Below are positions 29,701-40,900 of a stretch of DNA of 64,000 bases, in pieces. Each line of letters opens with the position of its first letter. Position 1 is the stretch's first letter. Made by a program: the position numbers and the translations under genes. The DNA is from Tubiluchus corallicola. Its lineage: Eukaryota; Priapulida; Priapulimorpha; Priapulimorphida; Tubiluchidae. The stretch spans positions 40,409 through 104,408 of the forward strand of contig JAQGDQ010000737.1 in assembly GCA_030141605.1 (NCBI GenBank). The letters run 5' to 3'. Under the pieces are notes generated by a model. The model searched no databases. It was not told the origin of the DNA and saw only the letters and a program-made list of their open reading frames with translations.

Positions 29701-30469
29701 TTTATTGAGCGAGAATTCTTACAACACAAGTATGAAGGAACGAGAAATGATTATACTACACGTGAAAATCTGGAAAACGTTTAAATAAGTATAAATGCGT
29801 AAGTATAAGTCTGTGTTAGATCTGTGTGCGATGTGCGATCCCGTGTCGGCAGCCTGCTTCGCCTTATATAGCGCATTACAGAAACTTGTCGAACAAATGT
29901 TCGAGAACAATCCAGACAGTAAGGCGCTCATTCTGACGGAACATTCTACGATGTTCTATGCAATTCTACTTGACGTCAGCGATCTCCACAACACAAACAC
30001 ATTCCCGAAACTCTGCTTTTGACATTGTGCGGGACAGGTGTATCGCAAATCAGAAAAATGTCAAAGTTTTTGCACGTTTTAAATTTGCAATGCAATTTCA
30101 GGTAAAGAGATTCTACTAAAGAAACTGACAGAAATTGAGAGCGACGAGGATAAACAGAAACAAAATGCTCTTCAGCAGCTGAAAATGTACGAGGAAGATA
30201 TAAAAACTATATTAGATATCAAATGCAGTGCTTTTAAACCCAGGCAGAATCGGATTAACGTACAAAATGCGTTGATTCAAGATTCTTTCAAGGAACCGTT
30301 GTACGGTTTGAAAATGTTTGAAGGACTGAATGATGTTTTTGAAAATGATACTTGTGGAAATGATAGAAATAGTAATGGAAGGTTATACCGCGTGTATATG
30401 CGATACTGGCGTTCACAAGTAGAGTTAAATAAATACAAAACAATCTTAGATAAATTTAAATCGTTATAA
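26606..30469 (+). CDS. CCDC127: CCDC127-like coiled-coil protein, complete
   Basis: Three exons join in phase: 26606-26747, 28332-28493 and 30102-30469 (672 nt, 223 residues plus TAA). A hydrophobic stretch near residues 33-50 (FTIYGIIPLLTPVLLAYL) could anchor it in a membrane. A highly charged coiled coil follows (about 53-130). The C-terminus carries LNDVFENDTCGNDRNSNGRL followed by an aromatic YMRYW and a basic helix, resembling the end of vertebrate CCDC127 (about 260 residues). CCDC127 function is poorly known, so I assign none. An acceptor-like AG just upstream suggests a non-coding first exon. Identification rests on remembered similarity of the C-terminal motif and the layout. Confidence 0.75.
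26978..27440 (+). repeat. REP-A interspersed repeat, copy 1
   Basis: It begins 'ttaaagcaaaaccagaccca' and contains the landmarks 'agttcttt(g/c)gctgttacat' and 'tgtactgcacacgttcgaca'. Three similar, longer copies occur at 45227-45840, 54510-55100 and 59538-60135, all on the + strand. There is no shared open frame. The family is unknown. Confidence 0.8.
27605..27865. mobile_element. GC-rich MITE, copy 2
   Basis: Inverted ends 'cagggcctatttcagcc' and 'ttgaaataggccctg'. The interior matches 11218-11584 but is about 100 bases shorter. It lies in intron 1 of the CCDC127-like gene. Confidence 0.75.
28332..28493 (+). CDS. CCDC127: CCDC127-like exon 2
   Basis: Acceptor AG at 28330-28331, donor GT at 28494, phase 1 in and out. 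It encodes the end of the hydrophobic segment (AYLKRM) and a Glu/Lys-rich coiled coil. Confidence 0.75.
28669..29015. mobile_element. MITE with 'ggggtgagcat' ends, copy 1
   Basis: The left end 'ttagagctgagcat' pairs with the right end 'atgctcacccctaa'. The interior has several 'ttcgaatcgaatt' words and 'cacagaaatcacag'. It is intronic and non-coding. The ends recall hAT-type MITEs. Confidence 0.6.
29354..29600. mobile_element. MITE with 'ggggtgagcat' ends, partial copy 2
   Basis: It begins 'taggggtgagcattttcta' and repeats the 'ttcgaa' words and 'cacagaaatcacag' of copy 1 in the same orientation. The right end was not recognised. Confidence 0.55.
30102..30469 (+). CDS. CCDC127: CCDC127-like exon 3
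   Basis: Acceptor AG at 30100-30101; the frame runs to TAA at 30467-30469. It encodes the end of the coiled coil and the conserved-looking C-terminal block with NGRLYRVYMRYW. The stop is 41 bases before a MITE, so the transcript end may lie within that element. Confidence 0.78.
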
Positions 30470-30510
30470 TGTCCGTGTTATTGCATGGAAATATTGCAAG
30501 AGTGTAGATA

Positions 30511-31070
30511 CAGTAAGTTCTCGCTTAACGACGCTAATGCGTTCCAGCTAAATGTGACGTTAAGCAGAATCAGAACCAAACGAAAGCAAAACTTTCATAG
30601 AAAGTAATGTAAAAGAATTGAGATACGTTTCAGAGGCTTAAATCATATAAATTAAGCATTTCATGAGTTTATTTATGGTTTTTACTGATTAATTTCTTTC
30701 TGCTTGCTCGAGACCAAGTATCTTTCAGCCAGCCATTAAACAAAGCCAAGCACTGCATGAGGCTACTTTGGAAGTTCTGATACCAGAGCACGGTATCATT
30801 TACTATGTAGTCGGGTTGCTATAGGGAAGGTTGCGGGTAGAATTCCTTCGCATAAAGTTTGTTCACAGGTCTCGCTTGATAGAGGTGGCAGCTAGTATAG
30901 TAGTCAGTCGAGAAGCAAAAACATGTATAATAATTGCACTGTTTACGTTACTAATCCACTTTTAAAACAGAATAAGGAAATACGTGCCATTTTAATGCTT
31001 CATATGTTCAGCGTTGTTAAAATGAAACATCACTAATGCTAAGCAGCAGCCGTTAAGCGAAGACTTACTG
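30511..31070. mobile_element. Mariner-like MITE, 560 bp, TA-flanked
   Basis: TA flanks at 30509-30510 and 31071-31072. Ends are 'cagtaagttctcgcttaacg' at the left and the complement of 'cagtaagtcttcgcttaacg' at the right. No transposase. The right-end form closely matches the core of the 59-bp satellite at 61440-64000. Confidence 0.85.
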
Positions 31071-31072
31071 TA

Positions 31073-33241
31073 CTGATGATACGTTACAGCTGTTAAATAT
31101 AAGCTTCTGTGATACAAATGGTAGTTAGTTTAGGCTAGTATTATAATAGTTGTTATGATGCTGTGCAATTATTATATATTAATTTCTAGACAGTCAGAAA
31201 TAGTAAGGTTCCTTTTATCGATTCCCAGAAAATAATGCTTTTTACGATCGCCATTCTGTTACCAAACAAGGATGTGCAATTGTTTTTTGCTGTTTGTATG
31301 TTTCATGTAGTTAAGGATCATGTAAAGTAAATATTGTGAACCATGTTAATTTTTTGGCAAAAGTAAGAAACATTCTATAATTTTGCCTAAAACACATATA
31401 GGTATTGATAGTTCTGTTACCACTACTATTTACAAATAAATTGTGTTGCATCAAGATTATAATGAGTAAATTTGTGCAGTAACAACAGTTACTGTTATCT
31501 AAAGTGTTTTGTGCCTCAAGATATTTTTTTGAATAGTTTTAATTATTAATTACTATTGCTCTTTATACTTTTTTAATTTAGTGTCTGTGACAATTTATTT
31601 ATTTTAGCTTCTTAAATTTATACTCTACGCAAATGCATTATGACAGTAAAATCGTGATTTGTGCCAAGTTGAACTGTTAATGTTCTCTACTCAGTTTCAA
31701 TACAGCGTTTCATTATGGTTGCTGGTACTTACACACATTAGTTCCGACATGAATTGTAATTCTTTTTTTGTATGTGAAAAATCACATAGGAAGGAAAAAA
31801 ATAAATGTCTTTTTGCTGGTGATCTTAGCTAAAATTGCCTTGTTGACCTTCGGTGATGGAGGGAGTTCATTGTACAAGTAAGTTGACCTGCAATAGGTCT
31901 AAATATGTCATAATATTAGGGTAGTTTGTGTTATATAATACAGGAAACAGGATAATAATTTTGCAAAACAATACAATTTTAAGCAGTATTGCACTCTGCA
32001 CCTTTTATGTTCTTAAGCTAGGGTTTTTGTATCAAGCCATCAGTTATCTTTAATTTTAAACATTTTGTATCCAAATCTACAAGTACTCTGACACAAAATT
32101 TCGGGCTTAAAGCAATGAGTTGCACTGCTTAAAAGTACTTATGCTAAAAGTGTTAAATCCTACTTTTTCCTTGCTATGTGCCATATGCCTATAGTTCATC
32201 GCCAAAATTAGCAGACGCTGTTTAATGTGTTCAATTCGTGGCTTACCCTTTAAATCATTTGAAACTTTCACTTCCGGAACAAAAGTTTCGAAGATTGCCC
32301 ATGTTTGATAATTAAAGTTTTGCTGTTTTCAGTCTTTGCAATTTTTCGTTGATTTTGGAAAAATAGACCTTATTTATTAGGACCCAAATGAAATTTTTAC
32401 TCACAGGATGGGAGAGAAATGTATATGCTCACACGTACCTTACTGCTTTTTCACGGTTGCTCGATTAGGATAGTTACCTGGAAAGGTAGATCAAATTTAG
32501 TTTATTTCATCAGCAAAGTAGAGGTCAGTATTACAAATACATGTACAAACTGTCAATGTATAATAGAAAAAATAAAGTAAATTTAGTGAACATGAACGTA
32601 GAATTCTGATTTACAAAACGTTATGTAAAATAAAAATACGATGTCTAAACTGCTTTTTTAACTAATTTGTGACTTAATTAAGTAGGCCTACTTAGTAACT
32701 TAGTTGCGTTCACATTTAGGTTTTTTATGATGGCGATTATTGTATATATCATTTCGTACATTAATTCAAGAGTTAAATGACACTGGGTGGGAATTGCCAT
32801 TCGGCACACATGAAAATTAAAAACTCACTAATAAAATATTTACAATAAAAAAAATTTCAGTCTATAAAAATATCTAAATACGGATTGATTACATACTTCA
32901 AATCTGACTTTAAATTTTTGGTTTGTGGTTTGTTCTTCAACTTAATGTTCTGAGCACAAAGTTCTAACTGGGCTGTTATATTTTGTATGATTTCTTTAGT
33001 AAGCGCTATACTTTTTATCTTCAAATTTCACATGTATTCTGACGTCTTTTGATGAGAACATGTTTTTCCGTTTATATATTTTGGTTATAAGTTTTAACAC
33101 ATTCATTTTCTGCATTACTGCATCTTTCCATTTTTTTTGGATTCCATATTAAATAGATAGAGCTATCCATGCATTTTCTGTAGTTTTGACTAACCTGCAA
33201 CTCCCCATTTTTTGACAAATTCATTCTTATTCTCTGCAGTG
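31073..33241. other. Upstream of TRAPPC9, nothing recognised
   Basis: AT-rich sequence without a supported exon. A non-coding first exon of TRAPPC9 could lie here, because the coding exon 1 has an acceptor just upstream of its ATG, but I could not pick it out. Confidence 0.35.
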
Positions 33242-33884
33242 CAGTGTTCCCTCACTTATCTAGGGTGTTCCATTCCAGGCCCACTTGCGATAAGGGAATT
33301 TCCGGGAAGTTCCCTCGCTATACTTATTTTAGTAGTTATACATTATTTTAAGTCTTTATAACTACGCACACGTGACAGTCGGATGCTAACATGAAATGGA
33401 ACAGCTGAGAGGGGGTAGGTGCACACAGCGAACGGAAACAAATTGCACGGTACCTGAGCCAATCAGCAACTGGGATACAGAGCAGCATTCTCTGGGGTGC
33501 AAGTACTAAGTTTCGTTTCTGGTGTGTATTCATCCGCGAATAAATACACTATTTACTGTAAATGGTAATTTTTTATGATTTATAATATTCTTTTAATGTT
33601 AGAATTAATATTTTTAATATATTTTTATGCATTTTGTGATTTTTTTATGAAAAATTCATCAAATCTATACATTACTGTGCAATACGTATTACGCATGTGC
33701 AAAATTCTTTAGACAAAGTACCGCGAAACAGCGAAAATACCGCGATAAATATTTTACATTAATATTTTTGAAAACCCGCAAAACAGCGAAAATACCGCGA
33801 TAAAAATTTTACGTTATTATTTTTGAAAACCCGCGAAACAGCGAGTCCGCGATAAACGAACCGCGAAGTAGCGAGGGAACACTG
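33242..33884. mobile_element. Tigger/pogo-like MITE, copy 1
   Basis: Left end 'cagtgttccctcacttatc', right end 'gtagcgagggaacactg' followed by TA. The interior includes repeated 'cgcgataaa...ccgcgaaacagcg' words. An inverted copy is at 49465-50123. Non-autonomous. Confidence 0.82.
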
Positions 33885-34203
33885 TATAGAATACATTCGC
33901 TTACTTTCTTGTCTAGTTTCGGTCTGGAAGTCTTGAACAATATACTTCTGAAAGTATTTTTCAACGCACTTGAAGTTTGGGGTCACGTGATTAAGTAGAA
34001 ACCCAAAGAAAAACGACTATTGGTGATGGTATTAGAAAGTATGATTAGGGGTGTAAGAAGGAAACATATTACTTTCGTTCACTATTGGACACAAATCTAC
34101 TACATATTATTGTATACAAAAGTTTTATCTACTGGATCAAATAGTCTAGATTAGGAAATGATTAATTACATCTTCCCATACTGTGACATTTTTACGTTTT
34201 CAG

Positions 34204-34235
34204 GTCTATAATGGTTAGCTAATAATTATGCCAGC
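34204..34235 (+). promoter_or_regulatory. TRAPPC9 5' leader with a 3-codon uORF
   Basis: An acceptor (cgttttcag, AG 34202-34203) implies an upstream non-coding exon. The leader contains ATG GTT AGC TAA at 34211-34222, out of frame with and 13 bases before the main ATG at 34236. Such a minimal uORF could lower initiation; this is inference. Confidence 0.45.
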
Positions 34236-34963
34236 ATGAGCACTCCAGATTACACACAGAGCGCAGAAGACCATCAGAACATTTTAGTTGTCGTACGCCT
34301 TGTTGGTACCCAGTTAAAATCAAAAGTTTTTCATCGACTCTTCGACAGGATTTCTCGCATTCAGTATGTACGTATTCCCGGACAACGAGATATCTGGCTT
34401 AGGTACAAGAAATCGTATTGCAGTGCGAACAACGAGTGGGGCGAATTTCAGGCACATCGTAAAGCTATGGGTCTTTTGTGCTTGGGAAAGATATCAACAA
34501 GTGAAGACATAGAAGGATTATCAAAGGATTACGATGAAAAGAAAAACTATTACGCTTCTACTCTTTTCGATTCACGTTGTCTATTATTTGGCAGTAGTGA
34601 TAGAGATTCGTCTTTCGACGATCAAGACTGCTTCATCGACGGCAATCCAAACGGCTGCGATGAACCATGTTCACCAACTGCTGATATTTTTGCAGAAAGA
34701 CTAGAAGTGAAGACAGTTACAGGAAGATGTGAAAAGTCGAAGGAAGAACGAGCAAAAATGGATTTGAGGAGCGGTGTGATCGTGTACCCGAGTCTGGAAC
34801 ATTCTACTCAGCTTGAAGATCACGTGAAAGAGTTCGCGTCTTCTCTCTTCTGGGTGCTGGAGTCAAAAAGATTGGACAGGTCGTACGATAAAGCAGAAAA
34901 GCTGCCGCTGCTTGCTGCTCCTTTTGAACGAGCGGAAGGAATCCCCGTTGATTCAGAAGGACG
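34236..34963 (+). CDS. TRAPPC9: TRAPPC9 exon 1 (coding)
   Basis: ATG to donor GTAGGT at 34964, leaving 'cg' of an Arg codon completed by exon 2. It encodes residues 1-242, including [12 protein letters not shown] and [20 protein letters not shown]. It carries a longer acidic insert after the [12 protein letters not shown] segment than I recall from the human protein. Confidence 0.96.
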
Positions 34964-37900
34964 GTAGGTATCTGTGTCAGCAACATGAGTCGTGCAAAAT
35001 CCTAAAACAGAACTCTCTGAAACCAGATGAAAATATAGATTTAGGCCGGGGACACATAAATTTTAATTTTGCAGTTATAGAGTATTTTTATGTTAAGTTT
35101 TTGCACATGGTTTACAATTAGGGTTGCCACCCTGCCAAAAACTGAAATGAGGAGTCTAGATCCCCTCCGTCTTTTGGGACCTGGAAGCATTTTATGAGGC
35201 TTTTTTTAGAAAGAAATTAAGAAAATTACATGGAAAATAGTTCAAATTTCTTGAATTTCGACTCCAAAAAAGCGTTAAAAGCCTAAAACTTACAAAAGTA
35301 CGAGCAGTGTATATCAATTTTTGGAGTTCCCAGTCCCAATGCAATGAGATTTGTGGAGAATGTTAATGTTGTGTTTATTAAAGCTAAACAGGAAGAATGC
35401 TTGCATTGGAGTTGGCGAGAAATGTAGATGGCGTTATGAAGAAGCCATGTAACTGGTTTAACTTAATTTAATAAGTTTACTATTTTACTTAAGACTGATT
35501 TGCTGTTTTTAGCTTAGCTCTTAACGTTCAATGGCATACAAGATGTATTTCCATGTTTTTTTCACATGAATTTCAATGCAATGGTCGAAATTCAGAATTT
35601 TTTTAGGAAGTATGGTTGTATGGCTGAATTTCAGGAAACGCCAGGCCAAATCAGCAGTGGGGAAAACCAGTGGTGGCTAAGTGGCGTGTTTACAGCTTAC
35701 ATCAAATGCTTTTGTTCCAGAACTTTCAAAAAACGATGTCAGGGAAGACTACGCAAACAAATGGGAGATCTAAACTTGTTAGCTGGATACCCTGGTGAAG
35801 CTCTTGTGCATTATAACAGTGCAATTGAGAATCTAAAGTCAGTAAATGATTGGCTTTGGCTGGGAGGTATGTGTGTTTGTACTTAGTTTCAAATTTGTTG
35901 TTATTTGTTGTTATGGTTACAAAGCATGCTTCATATCAGGGCTTCTATGGGGTTTCATTGTTTTTTTTAATTAAACTTTCCTCAACCCCTAACTTTCTTT
36001 GTTATCTTTGTTTAAAAATAAGCAAAAGAGCATTTTGAAAGAGTTTATTGATATTTGCTGTTGCTGTTGCAGTTGCAGTCATCGAACTTCATAAATTTCT
36101 AGTCAATAGTTATTGTCCTGTAAAGTTGAGCTCTATTCACATACCTAGTTCTTGTTTTGCTGCTATTTATTACAGGAAAGAATAAGTCACTCAGTGTGTT
36201 GGGTTTATTTTACTGTTATCACTTAAACTTAGAAAAATATAACAAAGAAATTTCCAAAGAACTGCCTGTAAAGCCTAGATTTAAAATGTATCACCGCTGA
36301 ATAGAATTTTTTCAGACGCGTGGTAGTTACCGCCATTTCTTTGAAAATCGTGAGGTAACTGGGAGACTTTGTGACTTTTCGTAAGCGCGTCGTGGCTTTC
36401 CATAAGTGCCCCCTGCTTAAACTAATTCAAACTTCTGCAGCTCATCTAATTTTTGTACAGAAATATTACAAAATTAGCTATCTAATTTTTTTGTAAAAAT
36501 TATTATGGTTTTGGCGAAGATTGACAGTGCGCTACTTTTCTTCAAGACAAATGATGCCATTGGAAGAAGCATGGGTATTGAAAATGGAAGCGTCCAAGCA
36601 TGAAGTGATTTTACTAATTAAACAAGGCTCTTATTGCAATTTTATTAATAAATTCTAACGTTTTTCGCAATCATTGAAACAAGCCTAACTTCTCCAATAG
36701 CTTGGCCTTCTCTTTAAGCTTTGCTCTATTGTCTTAGAAAAGAGGGATGCGGTGGATTAGACTTGTTGTCAGTCAGTGTTTGAGAATGCATGATCAGACA
36801 TGCTAAGTAATTCTGACATTTCTGTTTGTCAACGTTTGTGAACGAAATTTGCTGTGTAACTCTAGCTTTGCAAGAAATTGATCCAATATGATGAAAACAT
36901 TTCCAGTTGTATACAATCACATTTCTTTATCGTTTTCGCTGTACTTCTCAGAATTCATTGTGGTAAATGCATCTATTGCAGCTGCCGCAGAGGGTCTTTG
37001 TGCCGCATCGGCTGTTATCCTGTATCCAGAGTCAAAGAACATCGGTCACTTAACAAGAAACTCATCATTTGGTGGAAGTGCCGATTTGCTCAACACTTTA
37101 CATACAGCACCTCGGCATCGGACAGGTAAATAAATGAGAAATATCATTTAATTTCTCTACAGGGGTGTATTAACCAATATGCTAACTAGTTTATAACCTA
37201 GGGGCGTCATAAAATTTTTATTCTCTTCGTGAAATGTGTATACTTTCATATTTGTGTAAAGGGCACGTTTTATAACACACCACAGGTAATACTGAGCTCA
37301 GTTTTATATAAGTGTTGTATAATGTGGCCCAAGGTATTGCACAAGTTTGCAAGCTGTTGTTTACTATGCAAATACTTGTAATTACTAATGACCACGTAGA
37401 AATTAGGTTAATTGTGTTTCTAATACACCACAAGTAATTGTTTAATCTGCTCATTACATAAACAGCCTTAATACACAATGGAGATGGGCGGGATGGAACT
37501 ATTAGTCTGGAGTGTCGTAAAGTGTTGATGTGCCCCTGTTTCTGTTGTATCTTAAAGCTGGTACATCTAGTAATTATCAGTGTTTTTGTGCTAACATATT
37601 CTGTGCTGCCTTGAGTTTTAGAGCAGAAGAAAATGCTCTTCATAAGTCTAACCTTTTGTATCACTTAGTGCTGTCTTGTTGTGTGCAGAGCTTGCGTTAG
37701 CAGCAACGCTGTAGAAAACTTATGAATTTAAACTTCCGTGATGACTGTTAGGCACAGCATAACACTGTGTAAAGTTTGAAAAAATAATCTGAGCATTCGT
37801 GACACACAGTCTTCAATAACTAAGCAATAGTATAAGTCACTTTATCTTGTCATTTGAGGTCAGTGTTTTTTTTTTGGTGAATCAGTGGTGCACACTGGGA

Positions 37901-40900
37901 TGCTGATGCAGTGCTGCTGGTGAATCAGCAGTGCACACTGGAATGGTGATGCAGTGGTATTGGTGAACCAGTGATGCACACTGGGATGTCGATTGAGTGG
38001 TATTGGTGAATCAGTGGTGCACACTGGGATGTCGATGCAGTGGTGTTGGTGAACCAGTGGTGCACACTGGGATGTCGATGCAGTGGTGTTTTACCAGACG
38101 AACATTTTATCTTATTAAGACTTTTCTTTTCCAATTGCGTAAGTCTTTCAAACAACTATGGCGTAATCCCAAGTAATATAACTTTGTTTGCAAGGTTTTT
38201 TGTGTATTGTTTAAAATTCGCTTTTCCTTTGATTTAAGACTATTTACAGAGTTGTTTTGTTGTTTAACTTAACAATATTTGAGTTCTTATACATATTCGC
38301 AGGTGTTAGAAAACAGAGTAAAAAGCCAGGTAATTATTAGAGCATGATTAAGTGTAGTTTTAGCGTGCTGTCATGTTGCTCAAGTTTCGCGTTTTTGCAT
38401 TTTTGTGGCATGATGGGTGCATGGAATTTTCAAGTTTGTTATTGTACTGTAACTAATAATAAATATATCATTGTGTTTGAAAGTAACATTAAATTGTGTT
38501 TTTTGGACAAAATTGCTTTTTGCTTTTTGTTTGGCTGTGTGTTTTGTGTCAGTTTTGCCTGTTTTGTTTTGTTTTGACAAAATGAGTAAGTCTCATTGTT
38601 AGTCATTTCTTCATAAGAGACTATGTGACTATATGTATGACTGTCGACTTTAGAAACTAATAACCGTGCAAAACAATTTATTTTTTGAAATGATACTCAT
38701 TGTCGTTTGTTTCTACTCGATTTATTTATGCAGTTATACATAGGGTTAGTACATGGAGTTATACATAGTAGTATGCAGTTATACATATCTTATACATAGA
38801 GTTTAGTAATAAATCAGAGAATAGATTTTGTATGTTTCACTTGCTCTATTTAGATACTGAAATGACTGAATAGAGATGATAATTAGCTCGTTAAGCTCAT
38901 TAAAAGTTTACAGTGCAGTTGATGCATTACGTAAGAGTTTTAAATATGTTAGGCCCATTTCACACTGAGGACGCAAAGAAAAATAACATGTGGAATTGCT
39001 GTCACAAAATGAGAAAATTTTCTGAAAATTTCCAATTTTTTTTCGAAATACCGGGCAGCAAGAAAGTTCGTTTCACGGTGAAACCGCGCGATTCGTTTTT
39101 TTTGCATCTGGTTAGCTGCAGTTACTTTGTGAGTCTCATATGCAAAGTACAATTAATAATATTAGTCAATGTAATGTCAGACCTGTTTGTTTTTACTAAA
39201 ATTTTACTAACCACTTCAAAATCTGAAAATATACATCAACATACACATACACATATACATATATAGATATACAAATACACATAAGCACATATATAAAATA
39301 AATATAAGTGTGCTTATTTTTCTTTTTCACGAATATAGCCACCGATGTTGTATTAATAAAGCATAAAAACATCAGTCTGTTTAAAGAGAGATTAAATCAT
39401 CGAATTTTATGCTGAAATGTGTTAACTAAGCAAGAAGTAATTGAGTAGTTAAATTTAATTTGAATTTTGTGAGGATTCTTCGCGAAATTAGACTGCGCAG
39501 TATTTCTGCTGCAAAATTCCTCACGAGGAGGATGCATAACTTCTATCTGCCAGCAGAAATCCTCTTGGGGAATTCGAATAGGAATTTTGCCGCCCATCTT
39601 CTCAGTGTGAAATGTGCTTAAGACGCACTGTTTGTTTGTTTGCTGGCAGTTTGTTTGTTTGTTTACTGGCAGTAGCTTGAGCATTTAGCATGACTTTGCT
39701 GTTGAATCGTGTCGTTTGTGTAGATAGAGCGTTACTGTAGAGGCAGTGTTCAAAATATGAAATTCTGAAGAAATTTTAATAAACAAAAACAGTCCAATGA
39801 AGAAATGAAAAAAAAACTATTCACAAAAGATTGGTATTTTATATTTCCTCTCTAAATTGTGTACATTTCTCGACTGAAGCTTCGTGTCTTTTTCATTTCC
39901 TACGGCTCATTTTTCATTTTCAGTACTTGCCTTCTCAGAGTTGTTATAGATTTTGCCTTAGCTAATAAATTCTCTTGTTGGAAATGTAAAAAAAAGTTTT
40001 TACAAACATAAAGTTTTCTTGCATAATCTTTACCTTCACGTAATTGTTCATTATTTCAATTATTTAACGGCCAAAATTAAGTTTCTGCGCAGCTTAATAG
40101 CAAAAACTGAATTTGCAAAACAAATTTTAGACACACGCAAGATTTTTCGTTCCTCGTTATTAAATGTTTCTTTATTTTTTAGGTAGTTTAACGTCTAGTT
40201 TGCCGAATGGACTCGATAAGTACGATTATAAAATCAAAAATTGCCTATCACCTGATGAAATTATAGAAAAGTATAAAGAAGCGGTACTACAGTATAGCAA
40301 GGTACGTATTACGATGAAATACTAATATAAGATTTTTATATAACCTTCGCTTAAGCCTGTATGAGTGCATTGTGTGCATTTATTAACCAAGAAGTTGCTG
40401 CTACAAAAGTTGGAGACTAACAAGTGCTCTTCCTACGTATTTGCTGTGAATATTGTATGAATGTGTAATATGCTGTTACTAGGAACCTTGGAATGTTAAA
40501 TCGCTGTCTACAAAAATTATTATTCAGTGTCGTAGCTAAAGGGAGCAATCGCTTCATCTAGCACGTTTTTTTTAAATTGGGCCTTTCAACGATTTTTGAA
40601 TCTGTTTCTTAATTTGTGCAGTTGTTGAATGATCGTTTAGTCAGTCAGATAAAGTTCTGTCTTTGTTCTGCAATGGACGAGGATAGATTGACTGGGTTAA
40701 CTTTACTCTCCATTGAAAAACAGTTGGCTACTGAGGTAGTTTGTATATTACTTTGCTAAAAGGAAGCCTAGATGAAAAAGAATATTGTAGTTTTTCACAA
40801 TCATTCATTTTACATTTCATGTTACATTAAAATTAAAATAATTAAACAATATGTTTTATTATGTTTTGGAATTTAGAGCTTACTGCAAAACTTTTATTGT

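Noticed and set aside
29795-30022. 75-codon frame with an alternating hydrophobic pattern
   Set aside because: Lies in intron 2 of the CCDC127-like gene, has no acceptor in frame and no recognisable family; an overlapping minus frame is equally long.
39397-39684. Minus-strand frame in intron 4
   Set aside because: Runs through the right end of a Harbinger-like MITE; similar frames in the second copy differ, with no coding conservation.
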